DNA of 64,000 nucleotides from Sphingomonas sp. IC-11 (GCF_021043365.1 NZ_JAJNDU010000001.1:1574164-1638163); one strand, 5' to 3'. Counted from the first letter of the stretch, positions 36,471 through 45,440 are shown. Program-made: numbers and translations. Notes: generated from the sequence alone by a model not told the origin.

Positions 36471-36817
36471 CCGAGCGTCTCACCGCCACGCCGGCCGGCA
36501 TCGCGCTCGGCCCGCTCGATCAGATCGCGGACGGCGCCGCGCGCAGCTTCGTGATCGAGATGCGCGCCGGCCGCTTCCACGGTTTCGCGGTTCGGCGCGG
36601 CGATCAGGTGTTCGGCTATGTCGATCGCTGCCCGCACATGGGCCTGCCGCTCGCGCAGAAGCTCGACGATTATGTCGCCGCGGATCGCATCGCGTGCAGC
36701 TGGCACGGCGCGCTGTTCGATATCGAGAGCGGCGCGTGCCTTGGCGGCCCCTGCCCCGGCACTGCCTTGACGCCATGGCCGCTTCGGGTGGAGGCTGGCG
36801 CGATCATCACCGCCTGA
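36467..36817 (+). CDS. Rieske [2Fe-2S] protein
   Basis: A 116-residue single-domain Rieske protein. The cluster ligands are Cys-Pro-His (CPHMGLPLA) and CSWHGALFD, giving CxH...CxxH with 16 residues between. After the hmgA stop no ATG, GTG or TTG is available before the conserved N-terminal strand; the frame begins with CTG at 36467, overlapping the hmgA TGA as CTGA, in the way ATGA overlaps are used by other genes here. Function is unknown; it may be an electron carrier or a small ferredoxin linked to aromatic catabolism. Confidence 0.82.
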   Translation: MTERLTATPAGIALGPLDQIADGAARSFVIEMRAGRFHGFAVRRGDQVFGYVDRCPHMGLPLAQKLDDYVAADRIACSWHGALFDIESGACLGGPCPGTALTPWPLRVEAGAIITA

Positions 36818-36827
36818 AGGAGAGGCC

Positions 36828-37703
36828 ATGAAGGCGCGCGCGAACGGCATCGAGCTGGAATATGAGTCGTTCGGCAACCCCGCCGATCCCACCATCCTCC
36901 TCATCATGGGCCTCGGCGCGCAGCTGACGCTCTGGCCGCTCCCGTTCGTCGAGGCGCTGGTCGAACGCGGCTTCCACGTCGTGCGCTACGACAATCGCGA
37001 TGTCGGTCTCTCGACGAAGCTCGATCACGCCCGCCCGCCCCGCGTCGGCATGCTCGTGCTTCAGCGCCTGCTACGCCTGCGCCCGCGGATGCCGTACACG
37101 CTCGGCGACATGGCCGCGGACGCCGCCGGCCTGCTCGATGCGCTGGGGATCGAGAAGGCGCATATCGTCGGCGGATCGATGGGCGGGATGATCGCGCAGA
37201 TCTTTGCCGCCACCTATCCCGATCGCACCCTGTCGCTCACCTCGATCATGTCCACCACCGGCAACCCCAGGCTCTCGCGCGCCTCGCGGGAAGCGATGGA
37301 CGTCCTCGTCAACCACCCGAAGACGGACGATCTCGAGGCGCTCGTCGCCCATGGCGTCCGCGCGTCGCAGGTGCTCGCCGGCCCCGCCTTTCCCGTCGCA
37401 CCCGACGTGCTGGAGGCCCGCGCCCGCGAAACGATCCAGCGCTCGAACTACCCCGATGGCTTCGCGCGGCAGCTGGCCGCGATCGTCGCCGACGGGGACC
37501 GTCGCCAGCGGCTGAAAGCGATCACCGCGCCGACGGTCGTCATCCACGGCAGTGATGATTCGCTGGTGCCGATCGACGGCGGTCGCGATACCGCCGCCAG
37601 CATTCCCGGCGCGCGGCTGGTCGAGGTTCGCGGCATGGGCCACAACGTGCCCGTCGAGGTCATCCCCGAGATCGTCGACGCGATCGAAAGCGTCGCGCGA
37701 TGA
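36828..37703 (+). CDS. Alpha/beta hydrolase
   Basis: A soluble 291-residue hydrolase with the classic fold: ILLIMGLGAQLTLW (oxyanion loop), VVRYDNRDVGLS, the nucleophile elbow GGSMGGMIAQ, VVIHGSDDSLVP with the acidic residue, and GMGHNVP with the catalytic His. The family resembles aclacinomycin-methylesterase/haloperoxidase-type hydrolases. A good ribosome site (GAAGGAGAGG) precedes the ATG. It overlaps the next gene by ATGA (37700-37703) and sits 10 bases after the Rieske gene, so it is in the hmgA operon. The substrate is unknown. Confidence 0.88.
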   Translation: MKARANGIELEYESFGNPADPTILLIMGLGAQLTLWPLPFVEALVERGFHVVRYDNRDVGLSTKLDHARPPRVGMLVLQRLLRLRPRMPYTLGDMAADAAGLLDALGIEKAHIVGGSMGGMIAQIFAATYPDRTLSLTSIMSTTGNPRLSRASREAMDVLVNHPKTDDLEALVAHGVRASQVLAGPAFPVAPDVLEARARETIQRSNYPDGFARQLAAIVADGDRRQRLKAITAPTVVIHGSDDSLVPIDGGRDTAASIPGARLVEVRGMGHNVPVEVIPEIVDAIESVAR

Positions 37704-38344
37704 GCGGCCGCACGCTCCGCATCGACTTCGTCTCCGACGTCGTCTGCCCCTGGTGCCTGATCGGCCTCGCCAACCTCGAACGCGCCCTCACCAACCTTGG
37801 GGACGAGGTTTCAGTCGACCTCGTCTTCCATCCGCTTCAGCTAAACCCCGGCCTGCCGCCGGAGGGCGAGCTCGCCGCCGACAATATCGCCCGCAAATAT
37901 GGCATCACGCCCGATCAGGCGCGCAGCCGCGGCGGGGGCGTGCGGGCGGCGGCGGAGGCTGCCGGCGTGTCGATGGCTGGCCGGCCAGACCGGCTCTACG
38001 ATACGTTCGACGCGCATCGCCTGCTTCATTGGGCACGGCGCGAGGGCCGGCAATTGGCGCTCAAACATGCGCTCCTGCGTGCATATTTCGACCAAGGGCG
38101 TGCAATCTCGGACCATCAGGTGCTGGCCGATGCCGCCGCTGACGCAGGTTTGGACAGGCAAATGGCGCTCCAGGTCCTCGCCCGCGGCGAATTTGCGGCC
38201 GAGGTCGCCGATGACGAGATCGAATGGCGGTCAGAAGGCATCGCCTCCGTCCCCACCATGGTGATCGACCGCGAATTCGTCATCAACGGCGCGCAGGAGC
38301 CCGATCGCCTGGAACGCGCCCTGCGAAAGCTGGCGTCCCGCTAG
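37700..38344 (+). CDS. DsbA-family oxidoreductase (FrnE-like)
   Basis: A 214-residue cytoplasmic thioredoxin-fold protein of the FrnE / 2-hydroxychromene-2-carboxylate isomerase group. The active site is CPWC in FVSDVVCPWCLIGLANLE; the cis-Pro loop is EGIASVPTMVIDREFVINGAQ. The inserted helical region contains DTFDAHRLLHWA, typical of this family. No signal peptide is present. It is the last gene of the hppD/hmgA run, coupled to the hydrolase by ATGA. It may repair disulfides or conjugate aromatic intermediates. Confidence 0.88.
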   Translation: MSGRTLRIDFVSDVVCPWCLIGLANLERALTNLGDEVSVDLVFHPLQLNPGLPPEGELAADNIARKYGITPDQARSRGGGVRAAAEAAGVSMAGRPDRLYDTFDAHRLLHWARREGRQLALKHALLRAYFDQGRAISDHQVLADAAADAGLDRQMALQVLARGEFAAEVADDEIEWRSEGIASVPTMVIDREFVINGAQEPDRLERALRKLASR

Positions 38345-38378
38345 CCGCCCCGTTCGCTTCATCGCCGTCGGCGCCCCT

Positions 38379-39011
38379 TCAGAACGGCGCCGCCCCCGCC
38401 TTCTGCGCCTCCTTCGCCCGCGCGAACCCGTCGCGCGCCTTCAGCCGCTCCCAATAGGCCGCCACCTGCGGCGGAAAGCCATTGTCGATCTTCAGGCTCT
38501 TGGCGAGGAGCAGGGCGTAACCGACAGAAATGTCGGCAGCCGTGAAGCGTCCGCCGACCATATATTCGCGGTCGCCCAGCGCCCGCTCCACATGCCGCAG
38601 CCGTGAGTGAAACCACTGTGCATAATCGTCCGCCGCCTGCGGCAGGCGCCGCTCCGGCGGCTCCAGCATGCGATACCGCAGAACCAGCGTCTGCGGGAAG
38701 GTCAGCGTCGCCTCGCCGAAGTGCAGCCAGTTCAGCCACGCGCCATAGTCGGGCGAGTCGGGCGCCACCACCAGTTCGTTCGGCCCCGCACGGGTGGCGA
38801 GATACTGAACAATCGCGGCCGATTCCGTCATCCGCGTTTCGCCATCCACCAGCAGCGGGATGGTGCCGAGCGGATTGACGTCGAGGTACAAGGGCTCGCG
38901 CACCCGCGGCGGGAACGGTAACAGGTGGAGCTTATACTCCAGCCCAAGCTCCTCCAGCGCCCACAGCGCGCGGAAGCTGCGCGCGTCGGCGCAGTGATAC
39001 AGTTCGATCAT
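38379..39011 (-). CDS. Glutathione S-transferase family protein
   Basis: A 210-residue GST with an N-terminal thioredoxin-like domain (IELYHCADARSFRALWALEELGL, cis-Pro in NPLGTIPLLV, ESAAIVQYLA) and an all-helical C-terminal domain (FTAADISVGYALLLA). It lacks the SSCSxRV motif of zeta-class maleylacetoacetate isomerase, so it is probably not the next step after hmgA. The ATG at 39011 is preferred over the adjacent ATG at 39014 for ribosome-site spacing. It lies 12 bases downstream of the acyl-CoA carboxylase gene. Confidence 0.87.
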   Translation of the reverse strand: MIELYHCADARSFRALWALEELGLEYKLHLLPFPPRVREPLYLDVNPLGTIPLLVDGETRMTESAAIVQYLATRAGPNELVVAPDSPDYGAWLNWLHFGEATLTFPQTLVLRYRMLEPPERRLPQAADDYAQWFHSRLRHVERALGDREYMVGGRFTAADISVGYALLLAKSLKIDNGFPPQVAAYWERLKARDGFARAKEAQKAGAAPF

Positions 39012-39023
39012 CATATCCCCCCA

Positions 39024-42000
39024 TCACCACGTATCGACATAGCGGCCAGACCGGCGCGCCGGCGTCGAGGCGAGCCCGCGCAGCAGCCAGGCGCGCGTGT
39101 CCGCCGGGTCGATCACCGCATCGATCTCCAGGAACTGCGCCACCGACACAGCTTTGCCGCGCTCGTAGGAATGGGCGACAAGCTCCTGATAACGCGCCTC
39201 TCGTGTCTCGGCGTCCTCGATCGCCTCCAGCTCCTTGCGGTAGCCGAGCCGCACCGCCCCTTCGAGCCCCATGCCGCCGAACTCGCCGGTCGGCCAGGCA
39301 ACGGTGAACGGCCCAGCATGAAGCGATCCGCCCGCCATCCCCTGCGCGCCGAGGCCATAAGCCTTGCGCACCACGACGGTGAAGATCGGCACCGACAGCG
39401 CCGCGCCGACCACGAACATGCGCGAGGCACGGCGGATGGGCGCGGTCTTCTCCGCTTCCGGCCCCACCATGAAGCCCGGCGTGTCGCACAGCGAGACGAT
39501 CGGCACCCCGAATGCGTCGCACAGCTGAAAGAAGCGCGCCGCCTTGTCTGCACCTTCCGCATCAATGGCACCCGACAAGTAGCGGCAATCATTGGCGATC
39601 ACGCCCACTGCACGGCCGTCTAGCCGTGCCAGCCCGGTGATCATCCCCTTCGCCCAGCCACCGCGCAGCTCGATGAACGAACCAGTGTCGAACAGCCCGT
39701 CGATCGCACGGCGAATGTCGAACACGCGCAGCCGGTTCTCCGGCACCACATGGCGCAGCAGGCGCTGGTCCGGCGCTTCACCGCCCGCCACGCGCCCCTG
39801 GAAGAACGACAACAGCCGACGCGCGAGATCGGTCGCCTCCGCCTCATCCTCGGCCAGCACGTCGATCGCGCCGCTCGACCAATGTACCTCGACCGGCCCG
39901 ACTTCCTTGGGCGAATAGACGCCGAGCCCCCCGCCCTCGATCATCGCCGGACCACCGACGCCGATATGCGCATCGCGCGTCGCAATGGTGATGTCGCAGC
40001 TGCCGAACAGCACCGCATTGCCGGCGAACGAATAGCCGGACGTGATGCCGATCCGCGGCGCAACGCCGGAAAGCCCGGCGAAGCGGCTGAACGTCGGCAC
40101 GTCGAGCCCCGTGGCGCCGACCGAATCAACGTCCCCCGGCCTGCCGCCGCCGCCCTCGGTATAGAAGACGATCGGCAGCTTCAGGTCCCCCGCAATGCCG
40201 AGCAGCCGATCGGTCTTGCGGTGGTTCATGTGGCCCTGCGTGCCCGCCAGCACGGTATAGTCATAGGCGAGGCCGAGGCACTTGCCCGCTTCCTCGCCAT
40301 GATCCGCGGCATTCACCGTGCCGATCCCGCCGATCAGGCCGTCGGCGGGCGTGTTGCGCATCAGATCGTCGAGGCTCCGCCGCCGCCGCTGCGCCGCGAT
40401 CGCCAGCGCGCCATATTCGATGAAGCTGCCGGCATCGAACAGGTCGTCGATATTCTCACGCGCGGTGCGCTGATTGGTCCGCCGCCGCCGCTCCACTGCC
40501 GCGGGGCGATGTTCGTCCAGCCCCAGCGCATGGCGTGCCCGCACCTCTGCAAGATCGTCGCGGATCAGGTCGAGGTCGAGCGCTGCAGCTTCGGCCGCCA
40601 CGCCCTCGTCACCATCCACCGGCTCGATCGAGACGAACACCGCGCCCTCGTCGATGACCCGCCCCGGCATCGCGGTCACCGCACGCACCACGCCGCCGTG
40701 TGTCGCCACCACGGCATGCTGCATCTTCAGCGCCTCGATCGTCCCCAGTTCGGCACCGCGCGCCACCCGATCACCCGGCTGCACGCCGATCGCCACCACC
40801 ACGCCCGCCAGCGGCGCGACGATCGCCTGCGCGTCGACCGGGGCGGCCGGGGTCGCGGCCGCCGCAAAATCGCCGACGTTGCGATCAAACCAGCCGGTGT
40901 CGACCGCGCCCGCCGCCACCTCCTCGCGTGCCAGCAGCGCGGCGTGGAGCGGAAGGTTCGTGGCCACACCCGCGATCTCGAACTCCGCCACCGCACGCCG
41001 CGCCCGCGCCAGCGCTGCCTCCCAGTCGGGCGCATGGACGATCAGCTTGGCGAGCAACGAATCGAACCGCGGATTGGCAGCCATCCCGGCCTTCAGCGCG
41101 CCGTCGATGCGGATACCCGGCCCCCCCGGCGCCTCGACGTTGCTGATCGAGCCGCCGGGCGCGCGCGGCATGCCGTCGGTGCCGATCGTCTCGGCATTGA
41201 TGCGCAGCTGGATCGCCACCCCGCGCGCGCCCGGCCGCTCCGCCGGCACGCTGCAGCCCTCGGCAAGGCGCAGCTGAAGCGCCACCAGGTCGAGCCCGGT
41301 CACCTCCTCGGTCACCGTATGCTCCACCTGAAGCCGCGGGTTCACCTCCAGGAAGGCGAAGGCCTCCGGATCATCAGCGGCGCGCTCCTTGTCGACCAGG
41401 AACTCCGCCGTCGCGAGACCCACATAGCCGGTGTCTTCCAGCAGGCGCTCCGCCGCACGCTCGATCCGTTCGGCAAGCGCCGGATCGATCGTTTGCGCCG
41501 GCGCGATCTCGATCAGCTTCTGGTGCCGTCGCTGCACCGTACAGTCGCGCGTGCCCAACGCGATCACGCGGCCGGCAGCGTCGGCGGCAAGCTGCACCTC
41601 GATATGCCGCGCCGCCGGAATATAGCGTTCGACCATCACCTCGGCCGATCCGAACGCCGCCAGCGCCTCCGCCCCCGCCGCCTCGATCTGCGCCGCCAGC
41701 GTCGCCGGGTCGTGCACCACGCGGATGCCGCGCCCGCCGCCGCCGGCCAGCGCCTTCACCACTACCGGCCCGCTTGCCTCTGCCCCCTCGGCAAGTACCG
41801 GCACGCCCACCGCACGCGCATGCCGCTTCGCTGCTGCTTTGTCCCCAAACAGACTCAAAAGATCAGGATTGGGACCGACGAACGTCAGCCCCGCGTCAGC
41901 ACAGGCCCGCGCGAGCTCAGGGTTTTCGCTGAGAAAGCCATACCCTGGGTGAACCGCTCCGCACCCCTCAAAAACCGCCGCTGCGACAATGGCATCAACC

Positions 42001-42167
42001 GAAAGATAGGCTGCCGGACCCTCGCCGCTCAGCGCAACCGCGCGGTCCGCCGCCTGTACATGCGGTGCGCTCTCATCATCGGCAGAGTACACCGCGACCG
42101 TCTTTAAACCCAGCGATGCGGCGGCACGCGCGATGCGGATCGCGATCTCACCGCGATTTGCGATCAA
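39024..42167 (-). CDS. Fused acyl-CoA carboxylase (biotin carboxylase-BCCP-carboxyltransferase)
   Basis: A 1,047-residue single-chain biotin-dependent carboxylase. Residues 1-440 are biotin carboxylase (IANRGEIAIRI, VHPGYGFLSENPELA, GGGGRGIRVV, FLEVNPRLQVEHTVTEE). About 445-515 is the biotinyl domain with EALKMQ (Lys about 481). About 520-1047 is carboxyltransferase (GARGD-like QGHMNHRKTDR region, GFMVGPEAEK, MAGGSLHAGPFTVAWPTGEFGGMG). It may carboxylate medium or branched acyl-CoAs in catabolism. The start given is a TTG, the only standard initiator available; the family N-terminus MIESLLIANRGE suggests true initiation at an ATC at 42182, which has a strong GGGAGAGG ribosome site. Confidence 0.93.
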   Translation of the reverse strand: MIANRGEIAIRIARAAASLGLKTVAVYSADDESAPHVQAADRAVALSGEGPAAYLSVDAIVAAAVFEGCGAVHPGYGFLSENPELARACADAGLTFVGPNPDLLSLFGDKAAAKRHARAVGVPVLAEGAEASGPVVVKALAGGGGRGIRVVHDPATLAAQIEAAGAEALAAFGSAEVMVERYIPAARHIEVQLAADAAGRVIALGTRDCTVQRRHQKLIEIAPAQTIDPALAERIERAAERLLEDTGYVGLATAEFLVDKERAADDPEAFAFLEVNPRLQVEHTVTEEVTGLDLVALQLRLAEGCSVPAERPGARGVAIQLRINAETIGTDGMPRAPGGSISNVEAPGGPGIRIDGALKAGMAANPRFDSLLAKLIVHAPDWEAALARARRAVAEFEIAGVATNLPLHAALLAREEVAAGAVDTGWFDRNVGDFAAAATPAAPVDAQAIVAPLAGVVVAIGVQPGDRVARGAELGTIEALKMQHAVVATHGGVVRAVTAMPGRVIDEGAVFVSIEPVDGDEGVAAEAAALDLDLIRDDLAEVRARHALGLDEHRPAAVERRRRTNQRTARENIDDLFDAGSFIEYGALAIAAQRRRRSLDDLMRNTPADGLIGGIGTVNAADHGEEAGKCLGLAYDYTVLAGTQGHMNHRKTDRLLGIAGDLKLPIVFYTEGGGGRPGDVDSVGATGLDVPTFSRFAGLSGVAPRIGITSGYSFAGNAVLFGSCDITIATRDAHIGVGGPAMIEGGGLGVYSPKEVGPVEVHWSSGAIDVLAEDEAEATDLARRLLSFFQGRVAGGEAPDQRLLRHVVPENRLRVFDIRRAIDGLFDTGSFIELRGGWAKGMITGLARLDGRAVGVIANDCRYLSGAIDAEGADKAARFFQLCDAFGVPIVSLCDTPGFMVGPEAEKTAPIRRASRMFVVGAALSVPIFTVVVRKAYGLGAQGMAGGSLHAGPFTVAWPTGEFGGMGLEGAVRLGYRKELEAIEDAETREARYQELVAHSYERGKAVSVAQFLEIDAVIDPADTRAWLLRGLASTPARRSGRYVDTW

Positions 42168-42320
42168 CAGGCTTTCGATGATGCCTCTCCCTCTTTTTTA
42201 TGTCCTTTCAGGCCAGTGTCGTGACGCATCAACCCCTTTTCCGCGAGCGGCAGCTGTGGCTAAGCCCTCGCGCCAGCCGCGTCGGCGTGGATCATCGGTT
42301 AGGTGAAGAGCGATGTCAGC

Positions 42321-43580
42321 ATGAACCCGCGCCTCAAGTCGATCATCGGCGGTTCCACCGGCAACCTCGTCGAATGGTATGACTGGTACGCCTATGCCGC
42401 CTTCACGCTCTATTTCGCGCCGCACTTCTTTCCGGAAGGCGATCAGACCGCGCAGCTCCTGAGCGCGGCCGCGGTCTTCGCCGTCGGCTTCGTCATGCGG
42501 CCGATCGGCGCCTGGGTGATGGGCGTCTATGCCGATCGCCGCGGGCGCAAGGCGGGCCTCACCCTCTCCGTCACGCTGATGTGCGCGGGCTCGTTCCTGA
42601 TCGCGATCACGCCGGGCTATGAGACGATCGGGGTCTTCGCCCCCGCCCTGCTGGTCGTTGCCCGGCTGATGCAGGGGCTCTCGGTCGGCGGTGAATATGG
42701 CGCCAGCGCGACGTACCTATCGGAAATGGCCGGGCGGGATCGCCGCGGTTTCTTCTCCAGCTTCCAATATGTCACGCTGATCGCGGGCCAGCTCACCGCG
42801 CTCCTCGTCCTTCTGGTGCTGCAATCGGTGATGAGCGAGGCCGCGCTCGACGCCTGGGGCTGGCGCATCCCGTTTGCGGTCGGCGGTGTGCTGGCGATCG
42901 TCGTCTTCCGCATCCGGCGCGGGCTCGCCGAAACCGAAAGCTTCAAGCGCGCCGAAGGGCCAAAGTCGGGCTTCTGGACGCTCGTCACGCATCACCCTCG
43001 CGAAACGCTGACGGTGATGCTGCTCACCGCCGGCGGCACGCTCGCCTTTTATGCCTACTCGATCTACATGCAGAAGTTCCTGGTCAACACCAGCGGCTTC
43101 GATCGCCAAACGGCGAGCCAGATCAACGCCGCCACCCTCTTCGTTTTCATGTGCCTTCAGCCGCTCGCCGGCGGCCTCAGCGATCGCATCGGGCGAAAGC
43201 CGCTGATGATCGGCTTCGGCGTGCTCGGCGTGCTCGCCACCTATCCGATCTTCGCCACGCTGGAGACGGTGCGCAGCCCGTTCGTCGCCGGCCTTCTCGT
43301 GATGGCCGCGCTGGTGATCGTCACTGGATACACTTCGATCAACGCGGTGGTGAAGGCGGAGCTGTTCCCGGCCAACATCCGCGCGCTTGGGGTCGCCCTC
43401 CCCTATGCGCTCGCTAACACCCTGTTCGGCGGCACCGCGGAATATGTCGCTTTGTCGTTCAAGAACGCGGGCTGGGAACGCGGCTTCTACTGGTATGTCA
43501 CCGGCATGATCGCGGTGTCGCTGGTGATCTACATCCGCATGCGCGACACGCGCATGACGAGCCGGATCACCGAGGACTGA
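42321..43580 (+). CDS. MFS transporter, metabolite:H+ symporter (KgtP/ShiA-like)
   Basis: A 12-helix major-facilitator protein of about 419 residues in the metabolite:H+ symporter family, which imports organic acids or betaines. Signatures: GGSTGNLVEWYDWYAYAAFTLYFAP at helix 1, GAWVMGVYADRRGRKAGL in loop 2-3, RLMQGLSVGGEYGAS, and a second-half loop LAGGLSDRIGRKPLM. The ATG at 42321 is preferred to a GTG at 42303. It is divergent from the carboxylase and convergent (14-base overlap) with the 2Fe-2S gene. The substrate is probably a dicarboxylate or 2-oxo acid. Confidence 0.9.
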   Translation: MNPRLKSIIGGSTGNLVEWYDWYAYAAFTLYFAPHFFPEGDQTAQLLSAAAVFAVGFVMRPIGAWVMGVYADRRGRKAGLTLSVTLMCAGSFLIAITPGYETIGVFAPALLVVARLMQGLSVGGEYGASATYLSEMAGRDRRGFFSSFQYVTLIAGQLTALLVLLVLQSVMSEAALDAWGWRIPFAVGGVLAIVVFRIRRGLAETESFKRAEGPKSGFWTLVTHHPRETLTVMLLTAGGTLAFYAYSIYMQKFLVNTSGFDRQTASQINAATLFVFMCLQPLAGGLSDRIGRKPLMIGFGVLGVLATYPIFATLETVRSPFVAGLLVMAALVIVTGYTSINAVVKAELFPANIRALGVALPYALANTLFGGTAEYVALSFKNAGWERGFYWYVTGMIAVSLVIYIRMRDTRMTSRITED

Positions 43581-44103
43581 GCGCCGGCACGCTCTTCGCC
43601 GCTTCCGCCGGGTCGATCCCCGGCCGGGTGGCGGTTGGCAAGGTCTCGTCACCACGTGCGGCGCTGGCCGCGCGCTGGATCGCCTCCACCAGCCTGGGAT
43701 AGATGCCGCATCGACAGATGTTGGTGATCGCGCGGCGGATCTTCGCCTCCGACGGATCCCGGTCGTTCTTGATCAGCACCGCGGCCGCCATGACGATGCC
43801 TGGGATGCAATAGCCGCACTGGACGACGTTGCCGGCCAGCAGCGCCGCCTGCACCGGGTGCGCGCGCTCCCGCGACAGCCCTTCCACGGTGGTGACGAAG
43901 CTCCCTTCCACCTCCGCCAGCGTCACCTGGCAGGATCGGACGGCGCGCCCGTCGACATCGACGGTGCACGCGCCGCAGCTTCCGGTGCCGCAGCCATATT
44001 TGGCGCCCGTCAGGTTGGACGCATCGCGCAGCGCCCACAGCAGCGGCGTGGCCGGGTCGAGGCGATATTCGATCGCCTCGTTGTTGACGGTCAATCTCGG
44101 CAT
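43567..44103 (-). CDS. [2Fe-2S] subunit of a molybdenum hydroxylase (IorA/CoxS-like), orphan
   Basis: A 178-residue protein with both cluster domains of the xanthine-oxidase-family small subunit: an N-terminal plant-type cluster (KYGCGTGSCGACTV and SCQ) and a helical C-terminal cluster (VQCGYCIPGIVMAA and NICRCGIYPRLVEAI). This resembles isoquinoline 1-oxidoreductase subunit alpha. The matching molybdopterin subunit, normally adjacent, is absent on both sides. The C-terminal tail after residue 150 is longer than usual. It may serve a partner encoded elsewhere. Confidence 0.88.
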   Translation of the reverse strand: MPRLTVNNEAIEYRLDPATPLLWALRDASNLTGAKYGCGTGSCGACTVDVDGRAVRSCQVTLAEVEGSFVTTVEGLSRERAHPVQAALLAGNVVQCGYCIPGIVMAAAVLIKNDRDPSEAKIRRAITNICRCGIYPRLVEAIQRAASAARGDETLPTATRPGIDPAEAAKSVPALSPR

Positions 44104-44133
44104 GTCCCCGCTCTACCCGAACGCGGGCCGCGC

Positions 44134-44304
44134 TCAATCCAGATCGAGCGGGTCGTCCGGCGAGATGATCGTCACGCGCACATGGTCGCTGAGGCGGAAC
44201 AGGTCTGCCACGTGATGCGCGGTGGCATCATCGTCGGCGCGCACGACCCAGACGTTGCCGTCACGATCCTCGGCGGAGGTCAGGTAGTGCGCGCTAGCGG
44301 CCAT
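44134..44304 (-). CDS. Small hypothetical protein (56 residues)
   Basis: An ATG at 44304 opens a 56-codon frame with codon use like its neighbours. The peptide is acidic and soluble (DGNVWVVRADDDATAHHVADLF, ending ISPDDPLDLD). It lies between the CoA-transferase stop and the 2Fe-2S start on the same strand with 11- and 30-base gaps, which supports a real gene in the same transcript. No family was recognised. Confidence 0.5.
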   Translation of the reverse strand: MAASAHYLTSAEDRDGNVWVVRADDDATAHHVADLFRLSDHVRVTIISPDDPLDLD

Positions 44305-44315
44305 CACTTGCTCCC

Positions 44316-45440
44316 TCAGTAGCCCAGCGCCGCCACCTCGGCATCGTCGAAGCCAAGCTCGCGCAGGACCTCCGCGTCCCGGCGCTCGCCGCCCAGCGTA
44401 GGCGCCACTGTCTCGCTCTTGGAATAACGCGGCGCCGGCGCGGGCTGCTTGATCCCGTTCACCTCGGTGAAGGTGCCGCGCGCCTTGTTGTGTTCATCAT
44501 TGTAGGCGTCGTCGAAGCCAAGCACCGGCGCGAAGCACACGTCATGCCCCTTGAACGCCGCGACCCAGTCGTCGCGCGTCCTGGTCTTGAACTGCGCGGT
44601 CAGCTCATCCTTCAGCGCCGGCCACTGGCTCGCGTCCATCTGCGCGGCCCATTTCTCGTCGCTCAGCCCCATGACGTTGCGGAACTCGGCATAGAATTGC
44701 GGCTCGATCGCGCCGAGCGAGATGAACTTGCCGTCGCTCGTCTCATAGGTGTCGTAGAAATGCGCCGCGGTATCGAGCAGATTGGTACCGCGCTCGTCGC
44801 TCCACCGGCCCATGCCGCGGAAGCCCCACATCATTGTCATCAGCACCGCGGAGCCATCGGTCATCGCGGCATCGACCACCTGCCCCTCGCCGGTCCGCGC
44901 TGCATGGAGCAGCGCGGCGAGCATGCCATACGCCAGGAACATGCCGCCGCCGCCGAAGTCGCCGACCATGTTGATCGGCGGCGTCGGCTTCTCGCCCTTG
45001 CGCCCGAAGGCATGAAGCGCGCCCGAGATCGCGATATAGTTGATGTCGTGGCCCGGCTCCGGCGCCATCGGGCCATATTGGCCCCAGCCGGTCATTCGGC
45101 CGTAGACGAGCTTCGGATTGTCCGCGAGCAGCACGTCCGGCCCCAGGCCAAGCCGCTCCATCACGCCCGGGCGATATCCTTCGATGATCGCGTCCGCGCC
45201 CTTCACGATCTTGCGCACCGCCTCGATCGCCTTGGGGTTCTTCAGGTCCATGCCGATCGACTTGCGGCTGCGCAGCAGCGGGTCCTTGCTGTCGATCGAA
45301 ATGCCGCTGCCGCCCTTCACCGGGCGATCGATCCGGATCACTTCCGCGCCATGGTCCGCCAGCATCATGCCGGCGAACGGGCCAGGGCCGATCCCGGCGA
45401 ACTCAACGATACGAATGCCGGCGAGTGGCGCGTTGCTCAC
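44316..45440 (-). CDS. CaiB/BaiF CoA-transferase family, alpha-methylacyl-CoA racemase-like
   Basis: A 374-residue class III CoA-transferase fold protein of the AMACR subgroup: LAGIRIVEFAGIGPGPFAGMMLADHGAEVIRIDRP, the PGHDINYIAISGAL segment with the catalytic His-Asp region, MVGDFGGGGMFLAYGMLAAL and VDAAMTDGSA. AMACR epimerises 2-methylacyl-CoAs so the S-form can be oxidised. Context of acyl-CoA dehydrogenases and CoA transferases supports branched-chain or isoprenoid acyl catabolism. The 154 bases between it and the next gene upstream hold nothing recognisable. Confidence 0.9.
   Translation of the reverse strand: MSNAPLAGIRIVEFAGIGPGPFAGMMLADHGAEVIRIDRPVKGGSGISIDSKDPLLRSRKSIGMDLKNPKAIEAVRKIVKGADAIIEGYRPGVMERLGLGPDVLLADNPKLVYGRMTGWGQYGPMAPEPGHDINYIAISGALHAFGRKGEKPTPPINMVGDFGGGGMFLAYGMLAALLHAARTGEGQVVDAAMTDGSAVLMTMMWGFRGMGRWSDERGTNLLDTAAHFYDTYETSDGKFISLGAIEPQFYAEFRNVMGLSDEKWAAQMDASQWPALKDELTAQFKTRTRDDWVAAFKGHDVCFAPVLGFDDAYNDEHNKARGTFTEVNGIKQPAPAPRYSKSETVAPTLGGERRDAEVLRELGFDDAEVAALGY

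Noticed and set aside
38379..39011. Maleylacetoacetate isomerase completing the homogentisate pathway
   Set aside because: The GST lacks the zeta-class SSCSxRV motif and is on the opposite strand in the carboxylase operon.
39750..42107. 785-codon open frame on the plus strand
   Set aside because: It is antisense to the fused acyl-CoA carboxylase, whose protein motifs are unmistakable; the plus-strand product is Arg/His-rich with no known motif, as expected of a shadow frame in high-GC DNA.
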